DNA of 64,000 nucleotides from DASZHJ01 sp035517495 (GTDB lineage: Bacteria; Pseudomonadota; Alphaproteobacteria; ATCC43930; CGMCC-115725). Position 1 is the first letter of the stretch, and each line of letters starts with the position of its first letter. Position numbers and translations under genes: made by a program. The stretch covers positions 1 through 64,000 of the forward strand of contig DATIYT010000120.1 of assembly GCA_035517495.1 (NCBI GenBank). The letters are read 5' to 3'. The notes under the pieces are model-generated. The model worked only from the letters and a program-made list of their open reading frames with translations. It searched no databases and had not been told where the DNA came from. This document shows, piece by piece, positions 27,222 through 37,822 of this stretch.

Positions 27222-27839
27222 ATGGCACTGACCCTCTACGGCATCGCGCGCTCGCGCGCGTTCCGCAACATGTGGACCGCGGGCGAACTCGGCATCGGCT
27301 ATGAGCACGTCAAAACCGACTTCTCGGAGAGCGGCACCAAGAACCCGGCGTTCCGCTCGGTCAATCCCAACGCCAGCGTCCCCGTGATCGACGACGACGG
27401 CTTCAAGCTCTGGGAGTCGCTCGCGATCAATCTCTATCTCGCGAAGAAGCACGCTGATAAGGGGCTCTACCCGTCGAACCTCAAGGACGAGGCCAAGGTC
27501 TGGCAGTGGACCTTGTGGGCCGCGGCCAACATCGAGGGGCCGGTCGGCATCTGGGGCATGCACACGCAGGCGCTGCCGCTGGAGAAACGCGATGCCAAAC
27601 AGGCGGCGGATGGGCTGCAAAAGCTGCAGGGGCCGCTCAAGGTGCTCGACGATCATCTGGCGAAGCAGCAATTCCTTGTCGGCAACAGCTTCACGATCGC
27701 CGACCTCAACCTCGCGAGCGTGATGATCCGGGCGCTGCAGATGGACTTGAAGGCGTATCCGCATGTCCATGCGTGGCTCAATCGCTGCCTCGATCGTCCG
27801 GCAGCATTGGCGGCACGCAAGCTGCGCGATGCCGCGTAA
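27222..27839 (+). CDS. Glutathione S-transferase
   Basis: 205 residues from the ATG at 27222, selected because GGAGGAAAG lies just upstream. N-terminal thioredoxin-fold domain: LYGIARSRAFRNMWTAGELG with Ser/Arg near the glutathione thiol, ASVPVIDDDG with the cis-Pro, and LWESLAINLYLAKKH. The C-terminal helical domain has FTIADLNLASVM. This is a cytosolic GST, unrelated in detail to the one at 11543. It is followed by the DOPA-dioxygenase family gene after 36 bases, probably in one transcript. Confidence 0.88.
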   Translation: MALTLYGIARSRAFRNMWTAGELGIGYEHVKTDFSESGTKNPAFRSVNPNASVPVIDDDGFKLWESLAINLYLAKKHADKGLYPSNLKDEAKVWQWTLWAAANIEGPVGIWGMHTQALPLEKRDAKQAADGLQKLQGPLKVLDDHLAKQQFLVGNSFTIADLNLASVMIRALQMDLKAYPHVHAWLNRCLDRPAALAARKLRDAA

Positions 27840-27875
27840 GCCCGTCTCGGGATCGCGGCGGTGGCGAGCAACCCC

Positions 27876-28244
27876 ATGAACGATCCTCTCGACCCCGCCG
27901 GGATCACGGGCTATCACGCGCACGTCTATTATGACCCCGCGACGCGCGACAGGGCGGCTTGGTTGCGCGAGGAGATCGGCCGGCGCTTCGAGTGCACGCT
28001 CGGGCGCTGGCACGATAACCCCGTGGGGCCGCATCCGACCTCGATGTATCAGGTGGCGTTCCCGGTGGCGGAGTTTCCGCGTCTCGTGCCATGGCTGATG
28101 TTGAATCGTCGCGAGCTTGTGGTCTTGGTCCATCCCTTGACCGGGGACGACTATGATGACCACGCTCACCACGCGCTCTGGCTGGGCGCCAAACTGCCAC
28201 TCAACCTCGATGTGCTGCATCGCGGGAAGACGGCCGTGGTTTGA
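27876..28244 (+). CDS. DOPA 4,5-dioxygenase family protein
   Basis: 122 residues from the ATG at 27876; a GTG at 27861 is an alternative. GYHAHVYY near the start, GPHPTSMYQVAF in the middle and VHPLTGDDYDDHAHHALWLG near the end are the conserved His-rich blocks of this small family. Fungal members perform extradiol cleavage of DOPA in betalain-type pathways; bacterial members are mostly uncharacterised, so the substrate is uncertain. It is probably co-transcribed with the preceding glutathione transferase. Confidence 0.85.
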   Translation: MNDPLDPAGITGYHAHVYYDPATRDRAAWLREEIGRRFECTLGRWHDNPVGPHPTSMYQVAFPVAEFPRLVPWLMLNRRELVVLVHPLTGDDYDDHAHHALWLGAKLPLNLDVLHRGKTAVV

Positions 28245-28264
28245 GTCGTCAGTTTTCAGTTGCT

Positions 28265-28307
28265 GGTTGTCAGTTCTCGGAGAGAGAAATTTCGAGAGCT
28301 GACAACC
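28265..28307. repeat. Imperfect inverted repeat with GACAACC tandem
   Basis: GGTTGTCAGTTCTCG (28265-28279) pairs with CGAGAGCTGACAACC (28293-28307) with one mismatch. The right arm is followed by two more copies of GACAAC(C). It lies 20 bases after the dioxygenase stop, so it can terminate that transcript; the sequence resembles dispersed intergenic repeats. Confidence 0.55.
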
Positions 28308-28369
28308 GACAACCGACAACTTCCATTGCCCTTGACGCCGCCGTCGCGGAGCCGAGATACTAAGGCTGG

Positions 28370-28480
28370 TCCAAGGGGAGCCCCGCCAAGGGGCTGAGAG
28401 ACCGCAAGCTCGGCTCTGGAGTGAGGCGGGCGGCGCGGAAACCCTTAGAACCTGATCCGGATCGTACCGGCGTAGGGACA
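28370..28480 (+). promoter_or_regulatory. TPP riboswitch (THI element)
   Basis: The conserved pyrimidine- and pyrophosphate-sensor segments are present: AAGGGGAGCC with GGGGCTGAGAGACC at about 28374-28403, and the second arm with ACCCTTAGAACCTGATCC then CCGGCGTAGGGA ending near 28478. Thiamine pyrophosphate binding to this aptamer reduces thiC expression. The intervening arm (28404-28440) is long and GC-rich. Confidence 0.95.
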
Positions 28481-28526
28481 GGAACCGATCGGCCGCAATA
28501 GGCCGATGTTGCAGCCCAAAGCCCCG

Positions 28527-28555
28527 GATCTCCTCGAGTCCCAAGGAAGGAGATC
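28527..28555 (+). promoter_or_regulatory. Shine-Dalgarno-sequestering hairpin of the thiC leader
   Basis: GATCTCCT (28527-28534) and AGGAGATC (28548-28555) are exact complements. The right arm contains the thiC ribosome site AAGGAG just before the ATG at 28559, so this stem would hide the site. This is the expected expression platform for translational control by the upstream TPP aptamer. No terminator is visible. Confidence 0.75.
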
Positions 28556-28558
28556 GTC

Positions 28559-30390
<1,832 letters not shown>

Positions 30391-30394
<4 letters not shown>

Positions 30395-30834
30395 GCAGGA
30401 GCGAGCGGCTCTATCCGGACCGTCCGATCCTCGGCTGCCTCGCCGTGGTGCGGCGCGGCGGCCGGGTGTTGCTGGCGCAGCGCTCGGTTCCGCCGAGCGT
30501 CGGCAAATGGGGCTTCCCCGGTGGCATGCAGGAGCTGGGTGAGACGATTTTCCACGGCGCCCGACGCGAGCTGGCGGAGGAAACCGGGATCGCCGCCGAG
30601 CCGGTCTCGGTTCTGACGGTCTTGGACGCCATCCGTCGCGACGACGATGGCCGCGTTCACGTGCATTATGCGCTCGTGTGCGTTTTGTTGGAGTGGCGTG
30701 CGGGCGAGGGCGAGCCGATCGAAGACGCGTTGGCGCTTGGCTGGTTCACCCTCGAAGAGGCGCAGGCGCTCGACACTTTTCCCGATGCGGTACCGGTGAT
30801 GCGGCTGGCGCTCGGCCACGGGGCGCCCTCATGA
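30391..30834 (+). CDS. NUDIX hydrolase
   Basis: 147 residues starting at the GTG at 30391, which overlaps the thiC stop by 4 bases. The NUDIX box GX5EX7REUXEEXGU is complete at residues 45-67 (G45, E51, R59-E60, E63-E64, G66). The N-terminus (RPILGCLAVVRRGGRVLLAQR) resembles ADP-ribose or MutT-like pyrophosphatases. Coupling to thiC suggests a role with a diphosphate of thiamine metabolism, but this is inference. The stop overlaps the hutF start (ATGA). Confidence 0.9.
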
Positions 30835-32198
30835 ATGTCCTGTTCACAGAGGCGGCGTTGCTCCCCTCGGGATGGGCGCGCCATGTGCGCCTGACGATCG
30901 ACGATGCCGGCGCGATCGCGCGCGTCGAGGTCGATGCCTCCGAGGCCGGCGCCGAACGGCTTGCGGGTCCGGTCGTGCCCGGCATGCCCAATCTTCATTC
31001 GCACGCGTTTCAGCGCGGCATGGCGGGCTTGACCGAGCAAGGCGGGCGCGGCGGCGACGATTTCTGGGGTTGGCGCGAGGTCATGTACCGCTTCCTCGCG
31101 GCATTGCAGCCGGAGGATGTCCGCGCCATCGCGGCGCAGCTTTATCTGGAGATGGTGTGTGCGGGATACACGGCGGTGGGCGAGTTCCACTACCTGCACA
31201 ACGCGCCCGACGGCACGCCCTATGCCGACCGCGCTGCCATGGCTGAGGCGATCCTCGACGCGGCGGGCGAGATCGGGATCGGCCTTACGCTCATGCCGTC
31301 GCTCTATCAAAGCAGCAGCTTCGGCGGCGCCGCCCCCACGCCGGGCCAGCGCCGCTTCATCAGCGGCACCGATGAGATATTGGCGTCGATTGCGAGGCTG
31401 ATGGCGCGGCACAGGGACGACCCTCAGGTGCGGATCGGGATCGCGCCGCACTCGCTGCGTGCGGTGCCGCCGCAACCGCTCGCTGTTGCCATCGCCGCTC
31501 TGCGGCGGCTCGACGCGTCGGCGCCTATCCATATTCACGTGGCGGAGCAGCAGCGCGAGGTGGATCAATGCCTCGCCTGGAGCGGGGCGCGTCCGGTGGA
31601 CTGGCTGCTCGATCACGCGCCGGTGGACGAGCATTGGTGCATCGTGCATGCGACGCATATGACCGCCGATGAGAGAACTCGCCTTGCTCGGAGCGGCGCG
31701 GTGGCAGCCCTTTGTCCCACGACCGAGGGAAACCTGGGCGACGGCTTCTTTGACCTCGCGGAGTACCTGAGTGCCGGCGGGCGCTGGGGGATCGGTACCG
31801 ACAGCCATGTTTCCATCGACCCCGCCGAAGAGCTGCGCTGGCTCGACTACGGTCAGCGGCTCCGCGCCGAGCGCCGCATGGCGCTGGGCGATCGCGGCGG
31901 CGGCACCGCGCTCTGGAGCGCCGCCGCGGAAGGCGGACGGCAAGCGCTGGGCCGTCCGATCGGCCGTATCGAGGCGGGTTCGCGCGCCGACCTGGTCGTG
32001 CTTGACGGTGGTGCGCCCGCGCTCTATGGGCGGGGCGGCGATATGTTCGCGGACTCGCTGGTTTTCGCGGGCGGCGCCAAACTTGTGCGCGATGTGATGA
32101 TCGGCGGACGCTGGCGGGTGCGCGAGCGCCACCATGCGGCCCAGCAGCGCATCGACGCTGCTTACCGCCGGACGCTCGACCGAATCCTTTCTCGCTAG
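30831..32198 (+). CDS. hutF: Formimidoylglutamate deiminase HutF
   Basis: 455 residues. Amidohydrolase superfamily: the metal-binding HSH is in PGMPNLHSHAFQRGMAGL (about 58), HIHVAEQ near 237, the His in CIVHATHMT near 275, and the Asp in WGIGTDSHVS near 325. The long match through FHYLHNAPDGTPYAD and LCPTTEGNLGDG is specific for HutF, which converts N-formimidoyl-L-glutamate to N-formyl-L-glutamate and ammonia in histidine degradation. No hutG, hutI, hutU or canonical hutH is in the window. The start overlaps the NUDIX stop, so it is coupled to the thiC transcript. Confidence 0.92.
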   Translation: MNVLFTEAALLPSGWARHVRLTIDDAGAIARVEVDASEAGAERLAGPVVPGMPNLHSHAFQRGMAGLTEQGGRGGDDFWGWREVMYRFLAALQPEDVRAIAAQLYLEMVCAGYTAVGEFHYLHNAPDGTPYADRAAMAEAILDAAGEIGIGLTLMPSLYQSSSFGGAAPTPGQRRFISGTDEILASIARLMARHRDDPQVRIGIAPHSLRAVPPQPLAVAIAALRRLDASAPIHIHVAEQQREVDQCLAWSGARPVDWLLDHAPVDEHWCIVHATHMTADERTRLARSGAVAALCPTTEGNLGDGFFDLAEYLSAGGRWGIGTDSHVSIDPAEELRWLDYGQRLRAERRMALGDRGGGTALWSAAAEGGRQALGRPIGRIEAGSRADLVVLDGGAPALYGRGGDMFADSLVFAGGAKLVRDVMIGGRWRVRERHHAAQQRIDAAYRRTLDRILSR

Positions 32199-32446
32199 GC
32201 GCGCCGGAGCGCGTGGAAGACGATCAGCACCAGAACCGAACCACCGACCGCGACCGCGAGACTGTAGAGGTTGAGCCCGTGCACCCCTGCACGGTGGAAA
32301 AAATGCTCCATGATCCAGCCGCCGACGATACCGCCGACAACGCCGAGCAAGAGATTCGTGAGGAGACCTTCGCCGCGCTTGTTCACGATCCTGCTGGCGA
32401 CAAAGCCGGCCACGATCCCCAAAATGATCCACACCAATATGGCCAT
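32195..32446 (-). CDS. GlsB/YeaQ/YmgE family membrane protein
   Basis: 83 residues with three predicted membrane helices. The family pattern ILGIVAGFVASRIV, then a basic Gly-rich turn and LLLGVVGGIVGGWI, is the transglycosylase-associated protein signature. Members are small stress-induced membrane proteins of unknown mechanism. GGGGGAG lies about 9 bases before the ATG. Its stop overlaps the hutF stop by 4 bases on the opposite strand. Confidence 0.9.
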   Translation of the reverse strand: MAILVWIILGIVAGFVASRIVNKRGEGLLTNLLLGVVGGIVGGWIMEHFFHRAGVHGLNLYSLAVAVGGSVLVLIVFHALRRA

Positions 32447-32711
32447 AAACTAATCTCCCCCGAATGAAATGTGGAAAGGTGGTAAAGCGGTGGATGAACT
32501 TAACAGACCGGTATCGCACGCGCGAGCACGCCGAGAAAAATCTTGCTGTAAAGACACTGGAGAGACGAGGAAAGGGCCACCCACGGCAGATCGAGAATTA
32601 CTCTGCGTCTCTGTGTCTCGCCGGAGGGTCGTCGACGCCCTGTATGCACGGCCTGAAATGCTCTAGCATGCGGGCCGAGTGTCCAATGAGATTCATCGCT
32701 TCCTCCCGCTA

Positions 32712-33968
32712 ATGGCTCGATATTCCGTTCTCAGTCTCGCGCGGCATGCGCTCACGGGGCACCGGCACTGGCCGCGTGCCTGGCGCGATCCCGATCCGAA
32801 GCCGCGCTATCAGGTGATCATCATCGGCGGCGGCGGCCACGGCCTCGCGACCGCCTACTATCTTGCCAAGGAGCACGGCATCACCGACGTTGCGGTGCTT
32901 GAGAAAGGCTGGATCGGCGGCGGAAACACCGGGCGCAATACCACGATCATCCGCTCCAATTACCTGCTCGATGCCAATGCGCGGCTCTACGAATTCTCGC
33001 TCAAGCTCTGGGAGGGACTGAGCCGCGATCTCAATTACAACGTGATGGTGAGCCAACGCGGCATGGTGAACCTGGCCCATTCGGACACGCAGATGGAAGC
33101 ATTTGCGCGGCGCGGCAATGCGATGCGCTTGAACGGGATCGACGCCGAGCTGCTGAACCGAGAGCAAGTGCGCGAGATGATCCCGCTGCTGGATTTCTCA
33201 GCCGAGGCTCGCTTCCCGATCTATGGCGCGTTATTGCAACGACGCGGCGGAACGGCGCGCCACGACGCCGTCGCCTGGGGCTTCGCACGCGGCGCCGACC
33301 AGCGGGGCGTCGATATCATCCAGAATTGCGAGGTGACGGGCATCCGCGTCGAAGGAGGGCACGTGCGCGGGGTCGAGACGACGCGCGGTGCGATTGCCAC
33401 CGACAAAATCGGCATCGCCGTCGCCGGGCATTCGAGCCAAGTGGCGGCCATGGCCGGCCTGCGCCTGCCGATCGAGAGCCACGTGCTGCAGGCTTTCGTA
33501 TCCGAGCCGCTGAAGCCGTTCCTGCACACCGTCGTCACCTTCGGCGCCGGGCATTTCTACGTGAGCCAGTCCGACAAGGGCGAGCTGGTGATGGGCGGCG
33601 ATCTCGACATGTACAACAGCTATGCCCAGCGCGGGAACATGCCGCTGGTGGAGCACACGCTCGCGGGCGGCCTCGCGCTGTTCCCCTGTTTCAGCCGGCT
33701 GCGCATGATGCGGCTCTGGGGTGGCGTCAATGACATGACCATGGACGGTAGCCACATTATCTCCAAGACGCCGATCGAAGGGCTCTATCTCAACGGTGGC
33801 TGGTGCTATGGCGGCTTCAAGGCGACGCCGGGCTCCGGTTGGGTGTTCGCCTACACGATCGCGCAAGATCGGCCGCATCAGCTCAACGAACCTTTCACTC
33901 TCGATCGCTTCGCGCGCGGCGTCGTCTTCGACGAGAAGGGCGCGGGCCCCACGCCCAATGCGCATTAG
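32712..33968 (+). CDS. soxB: Sarcosine oxidase beta subunit SoxB
   Basis: 418 residues from the ATG at 32712, matching the usual start of the family (RYS..SLAR.AL.GH). An upstream ATG at 32679 is possible; neither has a good ribosome site. The FAD-binding motif IIIGGGGHGLATAYYL is at about 43-58, and GNTGRNTTIIRSNYL is diagnostic for SoxB of heterotetrameric sarcosine oxidase. The enzyme demethylates sarcosine to glycine, giving hydrogen peroxide and a folate-bound one-carbon unit. It is first of four genes in the order B-D-A-G. Confidence 0.95.
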   Translation: MARYSVLSLARHALTGHRHWPRAWRDPDPKPRYQVIIIGGGGHGLATAYYLAKEHGITDVAVLEKGWIGGGNTGRNTTIIRSNYLLDANARLYEFSLKLWEGLSRDLNYNVMVSQRGMVNLAHSDTQMEAFARRGNAMRLNGIDAELLNREQVREMIPLLDFSAEARFPIYGALLQRRGGTARHDAVAWGFARGADQRGVDIIQNCEVTGIRVEGGHVRGVETTRGAIATDKIGIAVAGHSSQVAAMAGLRLPIESHVLQAFVSEPLKPFLHTVVTFGAGHFYVSQSDKGELVMGGDLDMYNSYAQRGNMPLVEHTLAGGLALFPCFSRLRMMRLWGGVNDMTMDGSHIISKTPIEGLYLNGGWCYGGFKATPGSGWVFAYTIAQDRPHQLNEPFTLDRFARGVVFDEKGAGPTPNAH

Positions 33969-33980
33969 GAGGGGCGCACC

Positions 33981-34244
33981 ATGCTGCTGATCGACTGTCC
34001 CTGGTGCGGCGCGCGCGATCAGGTGGAGTTCACCTATGCAGGAGATGCGACGGTGCGGCGTCCCGATCCGGACGCCGGTGAAACCGCATTCGCGGAGTAC
34101 GTCTACCTCCGCGACAATCCGCGCGGTCCCCACCGCGAGCTTTGGCAGCACACCGCTGGCTGCCGGCGCTTCTTGCTGGTCGAGCGCAATACGCTGACCC
34201 ACGAAATTTCCGGCACTGCGCCACCGCGCGAGGGACCCCAGTGA
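33981..34244 (+). CDS. soxD: Sarcosine oxidase delta subunit SoxD
   Basis: 87 residues. CPWCG at residues 6-10 and the downstream HTAGCRRF block are the zinc-binding residues of the delta subunit; YVYLRDNPRGPHRELW is the family core. AGGAGG just upstream of the ATG is the strongest ribosome site in this operon. Its stop overlaps the soxA GTG start by 4 bases. Confidence 0.95.
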   Translation: MLLIDCPWCGARDQVEFTYAGDATVRRPDPDAGETAFAEYVYLRDNPRGPHRELWQHTAGCRRFLLVERNTLTHEISGTAPPREGPQ

Positions 34245-37222
34245 CGGAGCCGTTCCGCACCGCGAGCGGCGGCAGCGCGATTGACCGCTCTCGGCCGCTC
34301 TCCTTCAGCTTCGATGGAAAGCGCCACATCGGTTGCGCCGGCGACACCCTGGCCTCGGCGTTGCTGGCCAATGGCGTGCGCCTGGTCGGACGCAGCTTCA
34401 AATACCATCGCCCGCGCGGCGTCTACACCGCGGGACCGGAGGAACCGAACGCCCTAGTGGCACTCCGGCGCGGCGCGCGGCACGAACCCAGTACGCGCGC
34501 CACCATGATCGAGCTCTACGACGGCCTTGAGGCCGAGAGTCAAAACCGCTGGCCGTCGCTCGGCCTGGACCTGCTTGCCGCAAACGACTGGCTTTCGGTG
34601 CTGCTGCCGGCGGGCTTCTACTACAAGACCTTCATGGGTCCGCCGGGGTGGATGACCTATGAGCACTGGATCCGTCGTGCGGCGGGATTGGGAACGGCGC
34701 CCGAGGGCCGCGACCCCGACCGTTACGAGCATCGCCACGCCCATTGCGACGTGCTGGTGGTGGGCAGCGGTGCCACGGGCCTGATGGCGGCGCTGGCGGC
34801 CGCGCGCGCCGGCGCTCGCGTCATCCTCTGCGACGAGCGCGCGGAGCTCGGCGGCTCGCTGCTGCGCGAAAGCGACCGCGTGGGCGGCGAACCCGGTGCC
34901 GGCTGGTCGCGTCGCATTTCCGCGGAGATAGCAGCGCTGCCCAACGTGCGCGTGCTGGTGCGCACCACGGCCTTCGGCCTTTTCGATGACGGCATGGCGG
35001 CGCTGGCGGAGCGGGTGGCGGATCATCTCCCGGCGCCGCCGCCGAACCAACCGCGCCAGCGGCGCTGGAATGTGCGCGCCAAGCAGATCGTGCTGGCGAC
35101 GGGTGCGATCGAGCGTCCGCTGGTGTTTCCCGATAATGACCGCCCTGGGATCATGCTGGCTTCCGCCGCGCGCGCCTACGTCAACCAATACGGTGTATGT
35201 CCTGGCCGGCGCGCGGTGGTGTTCGCAAACAACAGCGGCGCCTATCAAACGGCCGTCGATCTCACCGCAGCCGGCGTGACGGTGGTGGCGATCGTCGACA
35301 GCCGCGCATCGCCGGGCGCGGTCGCGGATCGCGCGCGGCAGAGCGGCATCGACGTGCTCGCGGGTCACGTGGTGGCGGCAACGCATGGCCGGATGGCACT
35401 CGCGGGCATATCGGTGGCCTCAATTTCCGATGCGACGGAGCGGCGCGGCATCGTCTGCGACCTGCTGGCGGTCTCCGGCGGATTCAATCCGACCGTGCAT
35501 CTTCATTGTCACGCCAGCGGCAAGCTCACCTGGGATGAGGCGCAGCTCTGCTTCGTCCCCGGGACGGGCCGCGCCTATGTCCGTTCGGCAGGGTCGGCGC
35601 GTGGTCAATTCGCGCTTTCGAAGTGCCTGGCAGACGGCGTGCGCGTGGGACAAGAAGCCGCGGCGGCGGCCGGTTTTTCGTCGAGTGCGGGGGTCGAGCT
35701 TCCGGGCGTTGAGGATGGTGCGCCGCTCTCATCGGAGGCGCTTTGGTCAGTCCCTGTGAAGGGTCGAGGCAAGCGCTTCGTCGATATTCAAGACGATGTG
35801 ACCCTGGGCGACCTCGGTCTCGCGGCGCGCGAAGGCTATGTCTCGGTCGAGCACCTGAAACGGTACACGACCCTGGGCATGGGAACGGACCAGGGCAAGA
35901 CCGCCAATGTGACTGGGTTGGCACTGCTCGCACAGCAGCGCGGCGCCTCCATCCCCGCGGTCGGTACCACCACCTTCCGCCCGCCCTATACGCCCGTCGC
36001 CATCGGCGTTCTGGTCGGGCGCGAGACTGGACGCCATTACGCGCCGACGCGGCGCACCGCCATGCACGAGTGGCACGAGGAGCACGGCGCACTCATGTTG
36101 GAAACGGGGCTTTGGATGCGGCCGCGTTGTTATCCGCGCGCCGGCGAAAGTCCGACCGATGCCATCCGCCGCGAAGCAGCGCATGTGCGGCGCGCCGTCG
36201 GGATGGTCGATGTGTCGACGCTCGGCAAGATCGATGTGCAGGGCCCCGATGCGACCCTGTTCCTCGACCGCGTTTACGCCAATAACTGGGCGAGCCTGCC
36301 CGTGGGAAAGGCCCGCTACGGCATCATGCTGCGCGAGGACGGAATCGTCTTCGACGACGGGACCACCAGCCGCCTCACCGAACAGTGCTACTTCATGACC
36401 ACCACCACCGCGAATGCGGCGGCGGTGCTGGCGCATCTCGAGCACCTACTGCAGGTGGTCTGGCCCGCGATCAGGGTGCAGGTTACGTCCGTCACCGATC
36501 AATGGGCCGCGATGGCGCTGGCGGGACCCAAGAGCCGCGCCGTGCTCGAGAAAGCCGCCGAGGGAGCGGACGTCTCGAACACCGGACTCCCGTTCATGGG
36601 TGTGCGCGAGGCGCGGATCGCGGGCGTTCCCGTCCGAATCTTTCGCATCAGCTTTTCAGGCGAGCTCGCCTACGAGATCAATGCGCCCGCTCACCATGGC
36701 CGCCTGGTCTGGGAGACGCTGATGTCCGCGGGTCAAAGCCACGACATCATTCCCTACGGCACCGAGGCCATGGGCGTGTTGCGCGTCGAAAAGGGGCATG
36801 TGGCGGGACCGGAGATCGATGGTCGCACGACGCCGGGGGATTTGGGTCTGGGCCGCTTGGTCGCGCAGAAAAAGCCGGACTTCGTCGGCAAGCATCTTCT
36901 GAGCCGACCGGGTTTGCAGGATTCCGCGCGGCTCAGGCTTGTGGGGCTGGTGCCCGTGGATGGTTCCTCGCGTCTGCGCAGCGGCGCGCATCTGGTCCGC
37001 GACCCGGCGCCGACCCTACCGACGCAAAGCCTCGGTCACGTCACCTCGGGGGTGTTTAGCCCGACGCTCGGGCATCCGATCGCGCTGGCCTTGCTGGCGG
37101 GCGGGCTCGAGCACAAGGGCGAGACCATACAGGTCGCGTTTCCTATGGACGGCGGCGTGGTCGCCGCGCGGATCGTCAATCCGGTCTTCGTTGATGCCGA
37201 GGGAGCTCGGCTCCATGCCTGA
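34241..37222 (+). CDS. soxA: Sarcosine oxidase alpha subunit SoxA
   Basis: 993 residues from the GTG at 34241 that overlaps the soxD stop; upstream in-frame ATGs lie inside soxD. Domains in order: an N-terminal ferredoxin-like Fer2_4 region (LSFSFDGKRHIGCAGDTLASALLANG, RSFKYHRPRG; about 20-90), an FAD/NAD-binding domain with VLVVGSGATGLMAALAAARAG (about 170), and from about 620 an aminomethyltransferase (GCV_T) domain with RRAVGMVDVSTLGKIDVQGP that binds tetrahydrofolate. It catalyses sarcosine demethylation with SoxB, SoxD and SoxG. The stop overlaps soxG by 8 bases. Confidence 0.96.
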   Translation: MTEPFRTASGGSAIDRSRPLSFSFDGKRHIGCAGDTLASALLANGVRLVGRSFKYHRPRGVYTAGPEEPNALVALRRGARHEPSTRATMIELYDGLEAESQNRWPSLGLDLLAANDWLSVLLPAGFYYKTFMGPPGWMTYEHWIRRAAGLGTAPEGRDPDRYEHRHAHCDVLVVGSGATGLMAALAAARAGARVILCDERAELGGSLLRESDRVGGEPGAGWSRRISAEIAALPNVRVLVRTTAFGLFDDGMAALAERVADHLPAPPPNQPRQRRWNVRAKQIVLATGAIERPLVFPDNDRPGIMLASAARAYVNQYGVCPGRRAVVFANNSGAYQTAVDLTAAGVTVVAIVDSRASPGAVADRARQSGIDVLAGHVVAATHGRMALAGISVASISDATERRGIVCDLLAVSGGFNPTVHLHCHASGKLTWDEAQLCFVPGTGRAYVRSAGSARGQFALSKCLADGVRVGQEAAAAAGFSSSAGVELPGVEDGAPLSSEALWSVPVKGRGKRFVDIQDDVTLGDLGLAAREGYVSVEHLKRYTTLGMGTDQGKTANVTGLALLAQQRGASIPAVGTTTFRPPYTPVAIGVLVGRETGRHYAPTRRTAMHEWHEEHGALMLETGLWMRPRCYPRAGESPTDAIRREAAHVRRAVGMVDVSTLGKIDVQGPDATLFLDRVYANNWASLPVGKARYGIMLREDGIVFDDGTTSRLTEQCYFMTTTTANAAAVLAHLEHLLQVVWPAIRVQVTSVTDQWAAMALAGPKSRAVLEKAAEGADVSNTGLPFMGVREARIAGVPVRIFRISFSGELAYEINAPAHHGRLVWETLMSAGQSHDIIPYGTEAMGVLRVEKGHVAGPEIDGRTTPGDLGLGRLVAQKKPDFVGKHLLSRPGLQDSARLRLVGLVPVDGSSRLRSGAHLVRDPAPTLPTQSLGHVTSGVFSPTLGHPIALALLAGGLEHKGETIQVAFPMDGGVVAARIVNPVFVDAEGARLHA

Positions 37223-37802
37223 GCGCCGCTCTGCGCTGGCTGAATGCTTGCGCCCGGGTCTCTACGGCGCCGTCGCGGCCGGCTCTCCCAATCTAGCGAT
37301 CGGCGAAGTAACTGATCTGGCGATGGTGCAAGTCGCCGCTATTGATGCCGCGCAAGCGTGGGCGGCGCTCGCTCCTGCGATCGGCACTTCCGCACCTCTC
37401 GCCCGCCACGGGGTTGCATCAAGCGGCCTCACGCGCGTGCTCTGGACCGGTCCCGGGCGCTGGCTGGTGTGCGAGCCCGAAAGCCGCGATCTCGTGGGCC
37501 TGATCGCCGAGCGCTGCACACCGGAAATCGCCGCCATCACCGATTTGAGCCACGCGCGCACGGTGATCCGCATTGAAGGCAATGCCGCGCGCCCGGTGCT
37601 GGCGAAGCTCTGCACACTCGACTTCGACCCGCCGGCTTTTCCGGCGGACACCTGCGCGCAGACGCAGCTAGGGCAGATCGGCGCACTTTTGGATTGCCGC
37701 GCCGACGACACGTTCGATATCGCGGTCTATCGCGGCTTCGCCGTTTCGGCTTGGGAAACGGTGACCGACGCCGCGCTCGAATTCGGCTATCAAGTGCGAT
37801 AA
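37215..37802 (+). CDS. soxG: Sarcosine oxidase gamma subunit SoxG
   Basis: 195 residues from the ATG at 37215, which lies inside the soxA end. It shows the gamma-subunit pattern: RVLWTGPGRWLVCEPE near 75, ITDLSHARTVIRIEG near 110, and the ending DIAVYRGFAVSAWETV. It has no cofactor of its own and packs against SoxA. It completes the four-subunit set. Confidence 0.93.
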   Translation: MPERRSALAECLRPGLYGAVAAGSPNLAIGEVTDLAMVQVAAIDAAQAWAALAPAIGTSAPLARHGVASSGLTRVLWTGPGRWLVCEPESRDLVGLIAERCTPEIAAITDLSHARTVIRIEGNAARPVLAKLCTLDFDPPAFPADTCAQTQLGQIGALLDCRADDTFDIAVYRGFAVSAWETVTDAALEFGYQVR

Positions 37803-37822
37803 ATCAAAGAAAGCGAGCGGCC

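Noticed and set aside
32447..32711. Repeat-like CTCTGCGTCTCTGTGTCTC string, similar to one near 43046
   Set aside because: The two strings are only loosely similar, so a shared repeat family could not be supported.
32464..32712. Possible 82-residue small gene before soxB
   Set aside because: No homology, odd composition with many Arg and Cys, and poor start context.
32712..37802. Sox sulfur oxidation system
   Set aside because: The sox genes here have FAD, folate and zinc motifs of sarcosine oxidase, not the thiosulfate-oxidising Sox proteins.
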